Source of the DNA: Dromiciops gliroides
Taxonomy: Eukaryota > Chordata > Mammalia > Microbiotheria > Microbiotheriidae
Assembly (NCBI RefSeq): GCF_019393635.1
Contig: NC_057865.1
Location: 297,179,385 to 297,243,384, forward strand
Length of the DNA: 64,000 bases
Direction: 5' to 3'
Position numbers and translations under genes: made by a program. The notes under the pieces were generated by a model. The model was not told the DNA's origin and searched no databases. It worked only from the letters and a program-made list of their open reading frames with translations. How positions within the stretch are numbered: position 1 is the stretch's first letter; every line of letters starts with the position of its first letter. Positions 54,051-64,000 of this stretch are shown here, one piece after another.

Positions 54051-54419
54051 GAGCTAAGTGAGAGTGATTATTCTGGCTGTGTCATTGTACGTTAATAACT
54101 TAGGCGTACGATTTGATCCAAATAACCGAGTCTGTGCAAAAGCACAAGCATCCAATCTTCAGTCTTTTGTAACGTGGCCGTTTGTGCAAATGGGATTCAT
54201 TGTCAACTCTTACTGAAAGCTTGCAGACGTAACTCACAAAACCCTCTACTTTGCATCAGGAGCCGATCATCCCAGGACTGAAGTCACCCTTCTCGAACCT
54301 CTGGAGTGCTAGGTGCTCCATGCTGTCAACATAAATGTGGGCAGTGATGGCTTAGCTTCTTTTCTCAAAGTCATAATCCCATTCATCTTGAAAATGTAAA
54401 CACGATCCTTTTGTATCAC
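54051..54419 (-). other. ZBED4: Probable ZBED4 5' UTR part of the last exon
   Basis: A good acceptor, CTTTTATTTACAG|GTGATAC, sits at 54420-54422 on the minus strand, about 370 nt before the ZBED4 ATG. A weaker one, ATCACTCTCACTTAG|CTC, lies directly in front of the ATG. Either would fit the human layout, in which the whole coding region is in one exon after a long first intron. Confidence 0.45.
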
Positions 54420-54654
54420 CTGTAAATAAAAGATGAAATCAAATTAAATACTAAATTGAATCAAACATTAAAATCTGTTCCACAACAAATGTACAAGACA
54501 TAATTCTTATATAATTCCCCCAAACTACCAAGGAGAATTAAACTAGGTGAAGCGTTCTTCCATTTTAACTTTTTGTCTCCCATTAAAGCCTATGAAGAAG
54601 CATTCATATGTCATTAATTTTCCTAAGAACAGAGTCTTTAAACTTAAACACTTC

Positions 54655-54930
54655 ATGGTTGAACTGGGAAGATGTGTATGAATTGATGCAGCATGAAGAA
54701 AGCAGAACCAAAAGAATATTATACAAACATAATGACCACAAATGATATCTATAAAGCAAACACACTCAAGTCAGACAACAGACAATATTGGTCCCAAATG
54801 ACTAAAGCAACAAAACCACATTCTTCTGGTGAACAAACAGAAAACTACAAAACTGGAAAGTGATGGGTACTGTCAGTCATAAGCACATCATTAGGCAACT
54901 TGACTTGACTCTCCTGTTTTATTGGGAAGG
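54655..54930 (+). mobile_element. L1 3' region
   Basis: GAATTGATGCAGCATGAAGA, AAGCAGAACCAAAAGAATAT and ACATAATGACCACAAATG. Confidence 0.75.
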
Positions 54931-54959
54931 ATGTGTGTGCGTGCATGTGTATCTACGTG

Positions 54960-54970
54960 GGGGGGAGAGA

Positions 54971-55031
<61 letters not shown>

Positions 55032-55036
55032 GGGAA
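54960..55036 (+). repeat. Compound microsatellite (GT)n(GA)n(G)n
   Basis: GT units, then about 12 GA units, then a run of about 14 G. Confidence 0.97.
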
Positions 55037-55264
55037 GATTAGGTAGTGTTTTGTCCAAACAAAAGGTACCAATAAAAAACCTAATAAAAGAAAAGGAACA
55101 TCATACCAAACACTCAAAAATCCACTGAAGAAAGGGAGAGAAAGCAACGATACCAGTAACCCCCAAACATACATTCTGATCAAGGGTTTATGCCCTACCT
55201 CAATCTACAAAAATTTGACCAGAGATGTTAGCAAGAGCTTCCTAAAATAAAGAATGATAACCTA

Positions 55265-55418
55265 GGGGCAACTAGGTGGCACAGTGCATAGAGCATCAGC
55301 CCTGAAATCAGGAGGACCTGAGTTCAAATCCGGCCTCAGACACTTGACACTTACTAGCTGTGTGACCCTGGGCAAGTCACTTAACCCTCACTGTCCCGCA
55401 AAAAAAAAAAAAAAAAAA
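55265..55418 (+). mobile_element. CORE-SINE, recent
   Basis: Exact duplication AGAATGATAACCTA at 55251-55264 and 55419-55432, with a pure A tail of about 21. Confidence 0.97.
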
Positions 55419-55751
55419 AGAATGATAACCTAAACGTAACTTTCTTTTCCTTAATTTACTCTAATTATTGGCAAAGACTGAAACAGGCCAAGAGACAGTA
55501 AAATTAAAGAAGGCCTAAAAACCAAACCAAACAAACCCCGATAAAACCCCAACCTCTGGAGAGAGATCTAAGTGAAGGAAACCAACCCCGCTCATTCGAG
55601 GTGCGACACCACTAAAGCAAACAATTCCCATCCCAATGTACTGAAAGTGTAATCGCTGAAAATACAAGAGCCACCAAATGCCTTAATTTATGTTGAGAAA
55701 CTTTATTCATATCATAACCTCACACTATCGTTTTAGAAAATGTTTACTCTT

Positions 55752-55902
55752 GGGGGCCGCTAGGGGGCGCAGTGGATAAAGCACCAGCCCTGGATTCAGG
55801 AAGACCTGAGCTTAAATCCAACCTCAGACACTTGACAATTACCAGCTGTGTGACCCTGGGCATGTCATTTAACCCTCATTGCCCCACCAAAAACAAACAT
55901 AA
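55752..55902 (+). mobile_element. CORE-SINE
   Basis: GGGGGCCGCTAGGGGGCGCA to ACAAACATAAAAG. Confidence 0.93.
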
Positions 55903-56422
55903 AAGTCTACTCCAACTAGCTACCTCATAAAAACTATTTTTATTTAATATGGTAAGAGCCCCAATCTCCTGTAAAAAGATCAAAAACCATGTTTGATGCC
56001 TAAAGTTACAGCTGAAAAAAAAAATAGGGAAGCCTAATACTAGTGACAGAATTGTTCTGGAAGGAAGACACAATGGCAAAGGGGAACATATAGGGGAGAC
56101 CTACAAGGCAGTGGTAGAAAGCATCAAGAGGGAAGACTCCAGAACAGATACCTTGGGAGCTTTGAGAGAATGAAGAATACAGAGAGAAGGGAGGGATCAG
56201 ATAAGTACAGGGGTCATGAATCGGAATGAGAGTCTAGAAGAAACAGAGAAAACAGACAATGATGAGAGAAAGCCTTTTGGCAAAGGGATATTTTCTGAGT
56301 AGGATCAAAGAACCTAACCACAAGGCAAATTTAAGTGAGCCTACTTATCCCCATGAGTCAAACCCAAATGGACTTATCCATCTTTGATCAGAAATTGAAG
56401 ATGAAATTTAAAATAATAGTAG

Positions 56423-56576
56423 TGTGTGTTTTTTTTTTTTTTTGCGGGGCAATGGGGGTTAAGTGACTTGCCCAGGGTCACACAGCTAGTAAGTGTTAAG
56501 TGTCTGAGGCCGGGTTTGAACTCAGGTACTCCTGAATCCAGGGCCGGTGCTTTAACCACTGCACCATCTAGCTGCC
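56423..56576 (-). mobile_element. CORE-SINE
   Basis: Reverse copy; AATAGTAGTGT flanks both ends. Confidence 0.96.
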
Positions 56577-57074
56577 CAATAGTAGTGTTTTAATATAACA
56601 ATGGCGTTAAGTTTAAGAGGCAGCGATGGTCAGAACTAGGTAGTCAAAGTAGGTCAACACTGAGACTTGCTCCCATTTACATCCACACCATCTCAGCATT
56701 TGCTAAATAGTTTTCTTACAATAAAATGGTGACATCAGGGGCATGTAGCTTTCTAGCTTCACTTTATAGGATGGAGAAACAGAGAGCCTGAAAAGCTCTG
56801 CTGCTTTCCCTGGGTCCCCCAGCCAAGACTCCAACTTGGATAGTCTGGGGCCAAGTGCTGGGCCCTTTGCAGGCCTCAGTCTCCCTGTCTGTGGGTTTCT
56901 AACTCTGGGCGTCCCCTTCTTTGCACTGTCTCCCTACAGCCTCGCTCTCTGTCTCTCCCTGAATGGGTCAATGGTTCAGTTTCACGTGGTGATCTCAGCC
57001 CACGTGGATTCAATAATCACCTCTATGCCTATACCTTCAAACTTATCCAATCTGCTGCAGAGAGATACTGCCTG

Positions 57075-57228
57075 TGGGGGCAGCTAGGTGGCGCAGTGGA
57101 TAAAAAGCACCAGCCCTGGATTCAGGAGGACCTGAGTTCAAATCCAGCCTCAGACACTTGACACTTACTAGCTGTGTGACCCTGGGCAAGTCACTTAACC
57201 CCCATACCCCCGCCCCCCCCCCCAAATC
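57075..57228 (+). mobile_element. CORE-SINE at the edge of L1
   Basis: GGGGGCAGCTAGGTGGCGCA, tail CCCCCCCCCCCAAA. Confidence 0.94.
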
Positions 57229-57867
57229 AGGTGAAACTTCAGCAAAGTTTCACAATATAAAATAAACCCACATAAATCATCAGCATTTCTATATACCAAG
57301 AAAACCAAGCAGAAGGAGATGGAGAGAGAAATTCTATTTAAAATAAAAAAGTCAGGGCAGCTAGGTGGCGCAGTGGATAAAGCGCTGGCCCTGGATTCAG
57401 GAGGACCTGAGTTCAAATCCGGCCTCAGACACTTGACACTTACTAGCTGTGTGACCCTGGGCAAGTCACTTAACCCCTATTGCCCTGCCCCCCCCCCAAA
57501 AAAAAGTAAAAAGAAAAATTTAATTAAAATAAAAAAGTCATTCCCCAGTTGAGAAATGGTCAAAGGATATGAACAGGCAGTTTTCAGACAAAGAAATCAA
57601 AGCTATCTATAGCCATATGAAAAAATGCTCTAAATCACTGCTGATTAGACAAACACAAATTAAAACAACTCTGAGGTACCACCTCATGTCTATCACATTG
57701 GGTAATATGACAGAAAAGGAAAATGACAAATGTTGGAGGGGATGTGATGTGGACCAAATAGGGACACTAATGCACTATCGATGGAGTTGTGAATTGATCC
57801 AACCAGTCTGGAGAGCAATTTGGAACTATAAAAACCACACATACCCTTTGACCCAGCATTACCATTG
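57229..57867 (+). mobile_element. L1 ORF2 relic with internal loss and a SINE inside
   Basis: 57240-57350 matches the ORF2 segment around YKINPHKSSAFLYIPRKPSR. 57541-57867 is the ORF2 C-terminal region (HMKKCSKSLLIRQTQIKTTL, WSCELIQPVWRAIW). The two pieces are not adjacent in a complete L1, so a stretch between them is missing. Confidence 0.85.
57355..57524 (+). mobile_element. CORE-SINE inside L1
   Basis: Exact 16-nt duplication TAAAATAAAAAAGTCA at 57339-57354 and 57525-57540. Confidence 0.97.
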
Positions 57868-58110
57868 TTGGTATTGTTCAGTCGCTTATCAGTCATGCTC
57901 AACTCTTTGTGACTCCATCTGGGGTTTTCTTGGCAAAGATCCTGGAGTGGTTTGCCATTTCCCTCTCCAGCTCATTTTATAGATAAAGAACCGAGGCAAA
58001 GAGGGTTAAGTGACTTGCCCAGGGTCACACAGCTAGTAAGGCCATAACTGAATTAAGGTTTTCCTGACTCCAGGACCAGCGCTCTATCAACTGGGCCACG
58101 TAGCTGCCTT
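57868..58110 (-). mobile_element. MAR1 SINE with RTE-like 3' end
   Basis: Reverse copy: TTGTTCAGTCGCTTATCAGT, GGGGTTTTCTTGGCAAAGAT, then the core and GGCCACGTAGCTGCC. The RTE-like tail is the known design of this SINE class. Confidence 0.85.
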
Positions 58111-58114
58111 GGGA

Positions 58115-58380
58115 GGAGACAGATATAAGAGATGTTATGTAATAAAAAAATGTCAAGATTTGGCAAATAATGAGATGGAATGATACAGAGTTGCCCAGTA
58201 TGACCCCAAGGTTAAACAATGGTGCCCTTGACAGAAACTGGGAAGTTCAAAGGACGGGTCAGATCCAGGGAGAGGGAGAGGGAGAGGGAGAGGAAAGAGC
58301 ACGGTGAGTTTGGGGCATGTTACATGTCAGATGCCTAGAGAATATTCACTTTAAAACATCCAGTGGCTGGACCAGAACAT
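58115..58380 (+). repeat. 3' part of the old interspersed repeat (1105 family)
   Basis: ATGACCCCAAGGTTAAACAA, GGTGCCCTTGACAGAAACTG; includes (GGGAGA)n at 58267-58292. Confidence 0.55.
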
Positions 58381-59109
58381 AGAGCAGGCATGACCAGAAT
58401 GCAGAAGAGAGACTAGGGGAAAAGGCCACTTTTGTGTCCACATGCGCACCGAATAAAGGCCTACCATCCAGAACCCAGAGACAGTAACGGGTTTTAGACG
58501 AGTAACAGATACTACCTGATAAGCAATTCTTAAAACACAATTTCTGAACCACACGAAACAAAGGCTCAAATTCTTTAATAAGAGATGGACTGCAGCGAGA
58601 CCAAAGACCAGATCTGGTGCCAGTGAGAGAGGTGCCGGATCTTGGAGGCGGTGCTGTCCCGAGGGGGTACGTCATTGGGTTGCTAGGGGGACAGCCAGCA
58701 CGAACCAAGAAAACCCAGGAGCATCAAGCCTCAGAAAAAGGAGGGAAGGGCCTGGGAGCCACAAGCCTGGCCACGGGATGCCAAAAGAGGAGGAAGCACC
58801 ATGAGTAGGTGGGTGGTGACAGAGGGGCTAAGCACATCCAGCCTCCTCCCAGTCTGGGAGTCAGGGAGCTCAGGAGCCCAGGGCTGCAGGGAGGGCATTT
58901 TCAGGGACATCGCACAAGGAGTTCTGGCCAGTCAATCTGAGAGTGCAGAGGAGTAAGAATGGTGGGAAATGCACAAAGAGCCACACCGGGCACCAGACAC
59001 CAAGACATAAAAGGTGACCACATGAGCAATTAGAGGAGCAAAGCGGGAAAAGAGTTCACAGCCAAACAAGCAAGAAGACAGCAGAAAAGTGAACAAAAGG
59101 GAGAAGTTT
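58381..59109. other. No gene recognised
   Basis: Low-copy sequence, possibly ZBED4 intron 1. 58600-58700 is locally CpG-rich. Confidence 0.4.
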
Positions 59110-59720
59110 TTGTCCAAACAAATCTAACGTAGTTAAAATCAGAAAGGAAACAGGTACTGGGGGAAATCCTTAAATAGTGAGTTTCTCTGAAGAAAGCCTC
59201 ATATCCAAGATATAGGAAGAATTAATTCAAATGCATAAGCCTAGGAGCCAATCCCCAACAGATAAATGGGCAAAAGATCTGAACAGTTTTCAAAGGAAGA
59301 AATTCCAGTGATCAATAACCATATGAAAAAATGTTCCATCATATCGGCAAGATGACAATAAAGGACAATGACAAGTGTTAAAGATGCTCTGGAAAAGCGG
59401 GAACACTACTGACTCATGCATTGCTGGTGGAACTGTGAACTGTCCAATTTGGAACAGACCCCCAAAGTTACTAGACTTTGCCCTAAGCAACAGCTCTACA
59501 AGGCCTGTCCCCACAAGAGATCAAAGAGGAAAAGGATACATGTATCAAAAGATTTATATATTTTTTCACAGTAGCCAAAATTTAGAACTCAAAGAGATGT
59601 CCACTTAATGGGGAATCACTTAAACAAACTGTGGGAAATGAATGTAACAGAATACTGGGCCGTAAGATAAGAAGGAATGGACCATTTCAGAGGAAACTGG
59701 GCAGACAGTTACGATCTGAT
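59110..59720 (+). mobile_element. L1 3' region
   Basis: CATATGAAAAAATGTTCCAT, GCATTGCTGGTGGAACTGTG and AACTGTGGGAAATGAATGTA, in L1 ORF2 C-terminal order. Confidence 0.8.
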
Positions 59721-59724
59721 GCAA

Positions 59725-60070
59725 AGGGAGAGGGCACGTTAATGAGGAGACCAAGGAGGAAGGCGCTACCCTAGTCCAGGTAAGAGGTGATGGCGGCCTC
59801 CCTTTCTGGTGTAGGGGAGTGGCCATACAAGTCAAGAGTAGGTGGATGGGAGATGTGCGGGAGGCTAAATTGAGAACAAATGGCCCTTGACTGGACATGG
59901 AGGCTGAAGGAGTGTGAAAAGTCAAGGATGACTTTCAAGGGGTGACTACCCCCAGAAACGAGAGAGTTGGGAAAAAGAGCAGGGGGCAAAGAACGAGTTC
60001 TGCTTGAGACATGCTGAATTTGAGAGGCTTCAGGCTGAAATGTCCAGCAGGCAGGCAGTTGGTGGTAGGG
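59725..60070 (+). repeat. 3' part of the old interspersed repeat (1105 family)
   Basis: GTCCAGGTAAGAGGTGATGG, GTCAAGGATGACTTTCAAGG, CATGCTGAATTTGAGAGGCT and GCAGGCAGTTGGTGGTAGGG. Confidence 0.6.
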
Positions 60071-60379
60071 GACCGGAGCTTGGGAAAGAGACAGTTAGAA
60101 GAGACAGTCCAGCTTCTCCAACCTAAACAAAGGTTAACCCCGGGCTTCAGTGGTACAGCTGTCCTCCATCATGGTCTCCCAAGCTCCAGGGTCAGCCCAG
60201 TCAGGAAGCTGGCAGGACGCTCATCTCCCTCGTCTTAGACACCAGACCTCTGACGGGACAGCAGCTGAGGACAGCGCCACGGCTCTCAGCAGCCTCAGGG
60301 AAGTAAGGCTCATCCTGTCTTGGTCTGGCCCATCTGCCAGAAAGAACCCAAGAGTCTCACATCTTGGGGTGCCAGCTGC

Positions 60380-60928
60380 CATTCTATAGCCCTTCTGGAA
60401 AGTCATCTGGTATGAGGCAGATCCCACTCCTGGGCAAGATACCTAAGGGAACCAATGACGGAAAGGAAGGTCCCAGCTACACTCAGAACTGGGAACAAAG
60501 GAGACACCGACGCAAACAAACTATGCCGTGTGGGAAACGTCACGTTGGGCTGCTGTAAGAAATGTCAAGCAGGAGGCGCAGAGAGAAGCCTGGAAAAGCT
60601 CACATGAACCAATGCAAAGGGAAGGAAGCAGAGCCAGGGAAACGATAAATTCCAGGACGAGGGCAGTGTCAACAGAAATGACCGACAGACAGACACACGG
60701 AGCAAGCTGCCTCCAGCAGCCAGAAGACTCCCTTCTACACTTACACTTCTTTAGGGAGGTGGGGGCCCAAAGGTGTGAAACACTGCCTACATGGGATTTT
60801 TGGATGTACTCATCAGTTTAGCTCATTTTTTTAAGTTGTTATCAGGGATAAAAGGGGAAGAGTACAGAGGAAATATATGTGATGTAAAAACAAAGGATAT
60901 CAATAAAAATCTATTTTTTAAAAGACTG
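60380..60928 (+). mobile_element. L1 3' region (same subfamily as 16170)
   Basis: CCCACTCCTGGGCAAGATAC, ACATGAACCAATGCAAAGGG, ending ATGTGATGTAAAAAC and ATCAATAAAAATCTA. Confidence 0.8.
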
Positions 60929-61144
60929 AACTCTGTGTTTGTTATATTCACAAAAATAAGATTCTGAGAATTCCCTGAAAACCTCAAGAATATTTCTCAA
61001 AATGAATCTAGAGTTAAGCCATTAAAATGACCTAGTCATTATGTCAAGGCCTTGAGAAATGATTATTCTATAATTCATTAACATGATAATATCAAATTTG
61101 GCAAATTACTGAAATACATTTGAACATATTATTTAATTTGTTTG

Positions 61145-61300
61145 TTTGGTTTTTGTTTTGGGGGGGCAGGGCAATGAGGGTTAAGTGACTTGCCCAGGGT
61201 CACACAGCTAGTAAGTGTTAAGTGTCTGAAGACGGATTTGAACTCAGGTCCTCCTGAATCCAGGGCTGGTGCTTTATCCACCGCACCACCTAGCTGCCCT
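61145..61300 (-). mobile_element. CORE-SINE
   Basis: Reverse copy; TATTATTTAATTT flanks both ends. Confidence 0.96.
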
Positions 61301-62659
61301 CTGTATTATTTAATTTTTATAACAAATAATCTCTATATGGAAGTCACTTGTGGCCATGGCCACCTTGCCTATTCAGACCAATGGAGTTACTGGTGGGGAA
61401 AACAAGAAGGGCCCAAATATGTCAGGAAGATCCATGCAGACGCACTTTTCTGAATGGGTTCCACAAGCTAACTCTTCTTTTAGACACAGTTACATCAAGG
61501 TGATCTGCCTTCCTTACGCAGAGATCAGAAGAACTAGAAAGGGCAGAAGAACCTTCTTACAGGCAAGTGAGCCGACAGCAGAACCAAGGAGCCAAAGCCT
61601 TGGGAAAGCCAACCCAGAGCAGCCTGGAGCCACTTGGCATCAGAGCCCACAGCCCTGGATCCTTCACTAGCCATCAAGGGAATGTGTAGGTCACCGCAGA
61701 GTTGAAAAAGCTAATGTGACAAGGATAATAAGAATGAATCATCCAGAAAAGCCTGCATCATGTTTAGAATAATCAGGGATAAGTTTCCAGATTTCAGAGG
61801 ATGGACAAGACCACGGAACCCCCTGCTGCCCCAAAAGGTGTGTGGCAAGTGGCCGGCAGCCAGCCAGCATGCCTCTTTGGGAAGTGTCTCTGGGTGGACC
61901 CACCCCTGCAGCCCCCAAAGCTCACACTGCAGGATGATTTGAGCTGGTAGGGCCCAGGGGAGCCTTCAAGGCACTCTGCCCAAGAGGGACCTTCTGGGCA
62001 TCTGTTAAGATGGTCCAAGATCCCTTAAAATTGAGAGAAGAACTAAACAAATGGAGGTTCCTAAAGGGAGTTAGCATCAAACCCCAAGACAAGGCGAACA
62101 TGAGGAATTCAGAGATGGGGGAAAACATTTTCAAACTGATAAAGAACAAAGTGGAGCGAAAGACACAGCACAAAGATTGTGATCAGACACATGAAAGCTG
62201 CTGATTTCAGATTAAATGCCATCAACAATGCTAAGGGGGGGAGCAGCAAGGGGAGATGGGAACAAGCATTTATTCAGATCCCACTCTGTGCTTTACCAAT
62301 ATGATCTCATCTGACTCCTCTACTCCTCTTTGTTACAGGCTGGACACTACCTGGATGGGGGAGGGGAGGAGTGGAGCTGTCTCAGAATGACTGTGGCCAA
62401 GCAGCCAGAAGTCGATCACAAAGACGATGGACTTAACTCAATAAGCCTCTGATGACCAATATCAAATGAAATCTATGCTCAAAGGTGCAAGGCCATAATG
62501 GAAGGGAGCCTGCCCTGAGGACCCTCGGCTGATTGTGCTGAACCCCAGATTAAACGCCGCTCAATAAAAGCCAGAGCCACTCATGAGACTGGCTTGGCAA
62601 GCCTCAATGGCTGAAGCCACTTACTGCCCAGGTTAGGATATGGGTTTGCACAGAGCCCA

Positions 62660-62920
62660 CTGAGCTGGGCTGTTAGAACATCTATCACAGGCAGGAAAAA
62701 CTGCTCCAATCATTAGAGAAATGCAAACCAACGTCCCTGTGAGAGCCCACTTCAGAGTCATCGACTAATAAAGATGACAAGAGGTAAATGGCAACACGAG
62801 CGCCCTGTTGGTGGAGTCGTGGATTGTCCAGCCATTCTGGGAAGCCCCCAATGTCAGGAAGCTGTGTGTAACCTTTGACCCAGGGATGCCCCCCACAGGC
62901 TACACTCCTGAAGAGAGGGA
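62660..62920 (+). mobile_element. L1 3' region relic
   Basis: AGAGAAATGCAAACCAACGT, GCCCTGTTGGTGGAGTCGTG and CCTTTGACCCAGGGATGCC. Confidence 0.7.
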
Positions 62921-63609
62921 AGGGTGAGAGGGGCAGGTTCAGATGGGAACAGAAATGGGAGAACAATTCTACAATGACAACATGAGAGAGAAGAGAGGCT
63001 CTGAATGACTTCAGAAAAATGGCAAGGAATACTGAGGCTCAGGAAGCTGGGCTTTGTGGAGAAGGGGGCACACAGGGGCACGGGAAAGGGCATTCCAAAC
63101 GGCAGAAAACCACTAGCAGAGACTAGTCCTGGTGTCAAAGCCAGCAGGTGGGAAAGTCTAGGCAGGGTTCACAGACAGCCTGAGCCAACACTGGGGGGCG
63201 CACCAGTACACTGTGGGGAGAATGACAGACTCCCCAACAATTCGGGGAAAGAACCTGGAATCTCTCAGCAAGCATCACAAAGCAGTCATACTCTGACCAG
63301 AGAAAGCATGGCTGCGCATCCAGGCCAGAGACGGATTGGCAGTAGAAACAATGGTCCTCTGCCAGGATGGAGGCATCACACCACCACTGGGGAAAGGCTC
63401 AGTCAATGAATGGAAGGGAGGATCAGCCTGTGACTGAGAGGGGAGGGGGGGGTGGGAGAAGGAGGAGGAGGAGGGGGGCAATTCTGAGTACAGGCTGCTG
63501 AGAAGTAAAGGAGGCCAAAGTCAGAGGACCAGCACTCACTTCGACCCCACCCCTAGCATCCAGGTGAGAGATGCAGATGATGGAATGCCTGGAGTCAAGA
63601 GGACCTGAG

Positions 63610-63745
63610 TGGGGTCAGCTAGGTGGCACAGTGGATAAAACACTGGCCCTCAGTTCAAATCCGGCCTTAGACACTTTATACTTACTAGCTGTGTGACCCT
63701 GGGCAAGTCACTTAATCCCAATTGCTACCCCCCACCCAAATAAAA
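63610..63745 (+). mobile_element. CORE-SINE
   Basis: GGGGTCAGCTAGGTGGCACA to AATAAAACACC; part of the head is missing after GGCCCT. Confidence 0.92.
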
Positions 63746-63747
63746 CA

Positions 63748-64000
63748 CCTGTCTATACCCTTTGACCCCACAATACCACTATTAGGTGTGTTTCCCACAG
63801 TGATCAGGGAAAAAAGAAAAGAAGCTACATGTTCTAAAATATTGATTGCAGTGGCAAAGAACTGGAAAGTGAGGGGATGCCCAGAATAGCTGAATAAGTT
63901 GTGATATATGATTGTGATGGAATGCTTCTGTGCTGTGAGAAATGATGAGCAGGTTAATTTTAGAAAAATATGGAAAGACTTGCATGAAATAATGCAGAGT
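63748..64000 (+). mobile_element. L1 3' region, running off the window
   Basis: TACCCTTTGACCCCACAATA, GCAGTGGCAAAGAACTGGAA and GTTGTGATATATGATTGTGA. Confidence 0.85.

Overview
The window is nuclear DNA from a marsupial. The evidence is many copies of a tRNA-derived CORE-SINE of the marsupial WSINE1/MAR1 kind, 3' ends of marsupial-type L1 elements, and host proteins close to, but not identical with, the human ones. I cannot tell an Australian species from an American one. The gene order CRELD2 (-) / ALG12 (+) / ZBED4 (-) is, reversed, the order known at human 22q13.33 (ZBED4, ALG12, CRELD2). PIM3 would be expected further left, outside the window.

Layout. 1-17,560 is intergenic: SINEs, L1, L2, MIR and CR1/L3-like relics, a small hAT-like DNA transposon, and several microsatellites and minisatellites. 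17,565-31,243 is CRELD2 on the minus strand. All ten coding exons could be placed with consistent phases, giving 355 codons, a signal peptide and a C-terminal HEDL. 31,250-32,450 is a CpG-rich bidirectional promoter. 32,150-43,380 is ALG12 on the plus strand: a non-coding first exon and nine coding exons giving 489 codons. Two of its introns are of rare classes: intron 2 (the first inside the coding region) begins GC, and the intron at 41,081-41,420 carries a near-perfect U12-type donor and branch site. 43,400-49,300 is intergenic and repeat-rich. 49,310-54,419 is the last exon of ZBED4 on the minus strand, with an uninterrupted 1172-codon BED-finger/hAT-derived reading frame. 54,420-64,000 is probably ZBED4 intron 1 and is mostly L1 and SINE relics.

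How the genes relate. ALG12 adds a mannose to the lipid-linked N-glycan precursor in the ER membrane. CRELD2 is an ER-resident, stress-induced protein-folding factor. They share one promoter head to head, which fits joint control by ER load. ZBED4 is a domesticated transposase acting in the nucleus, with no evident functional tie to the other two.

I see no prokaryotic system, CRISPR array, rRNA or free-standing tRNA gene. No novel protein-coding system is evident. The most notable observations are the unusual ALG12 introns, the shared promoter with a purine-rich tandem repeat in front of CRELD2, a minisatellite born inside an old interspersed repeat, and a datable nest of L1 and SINE insertions.
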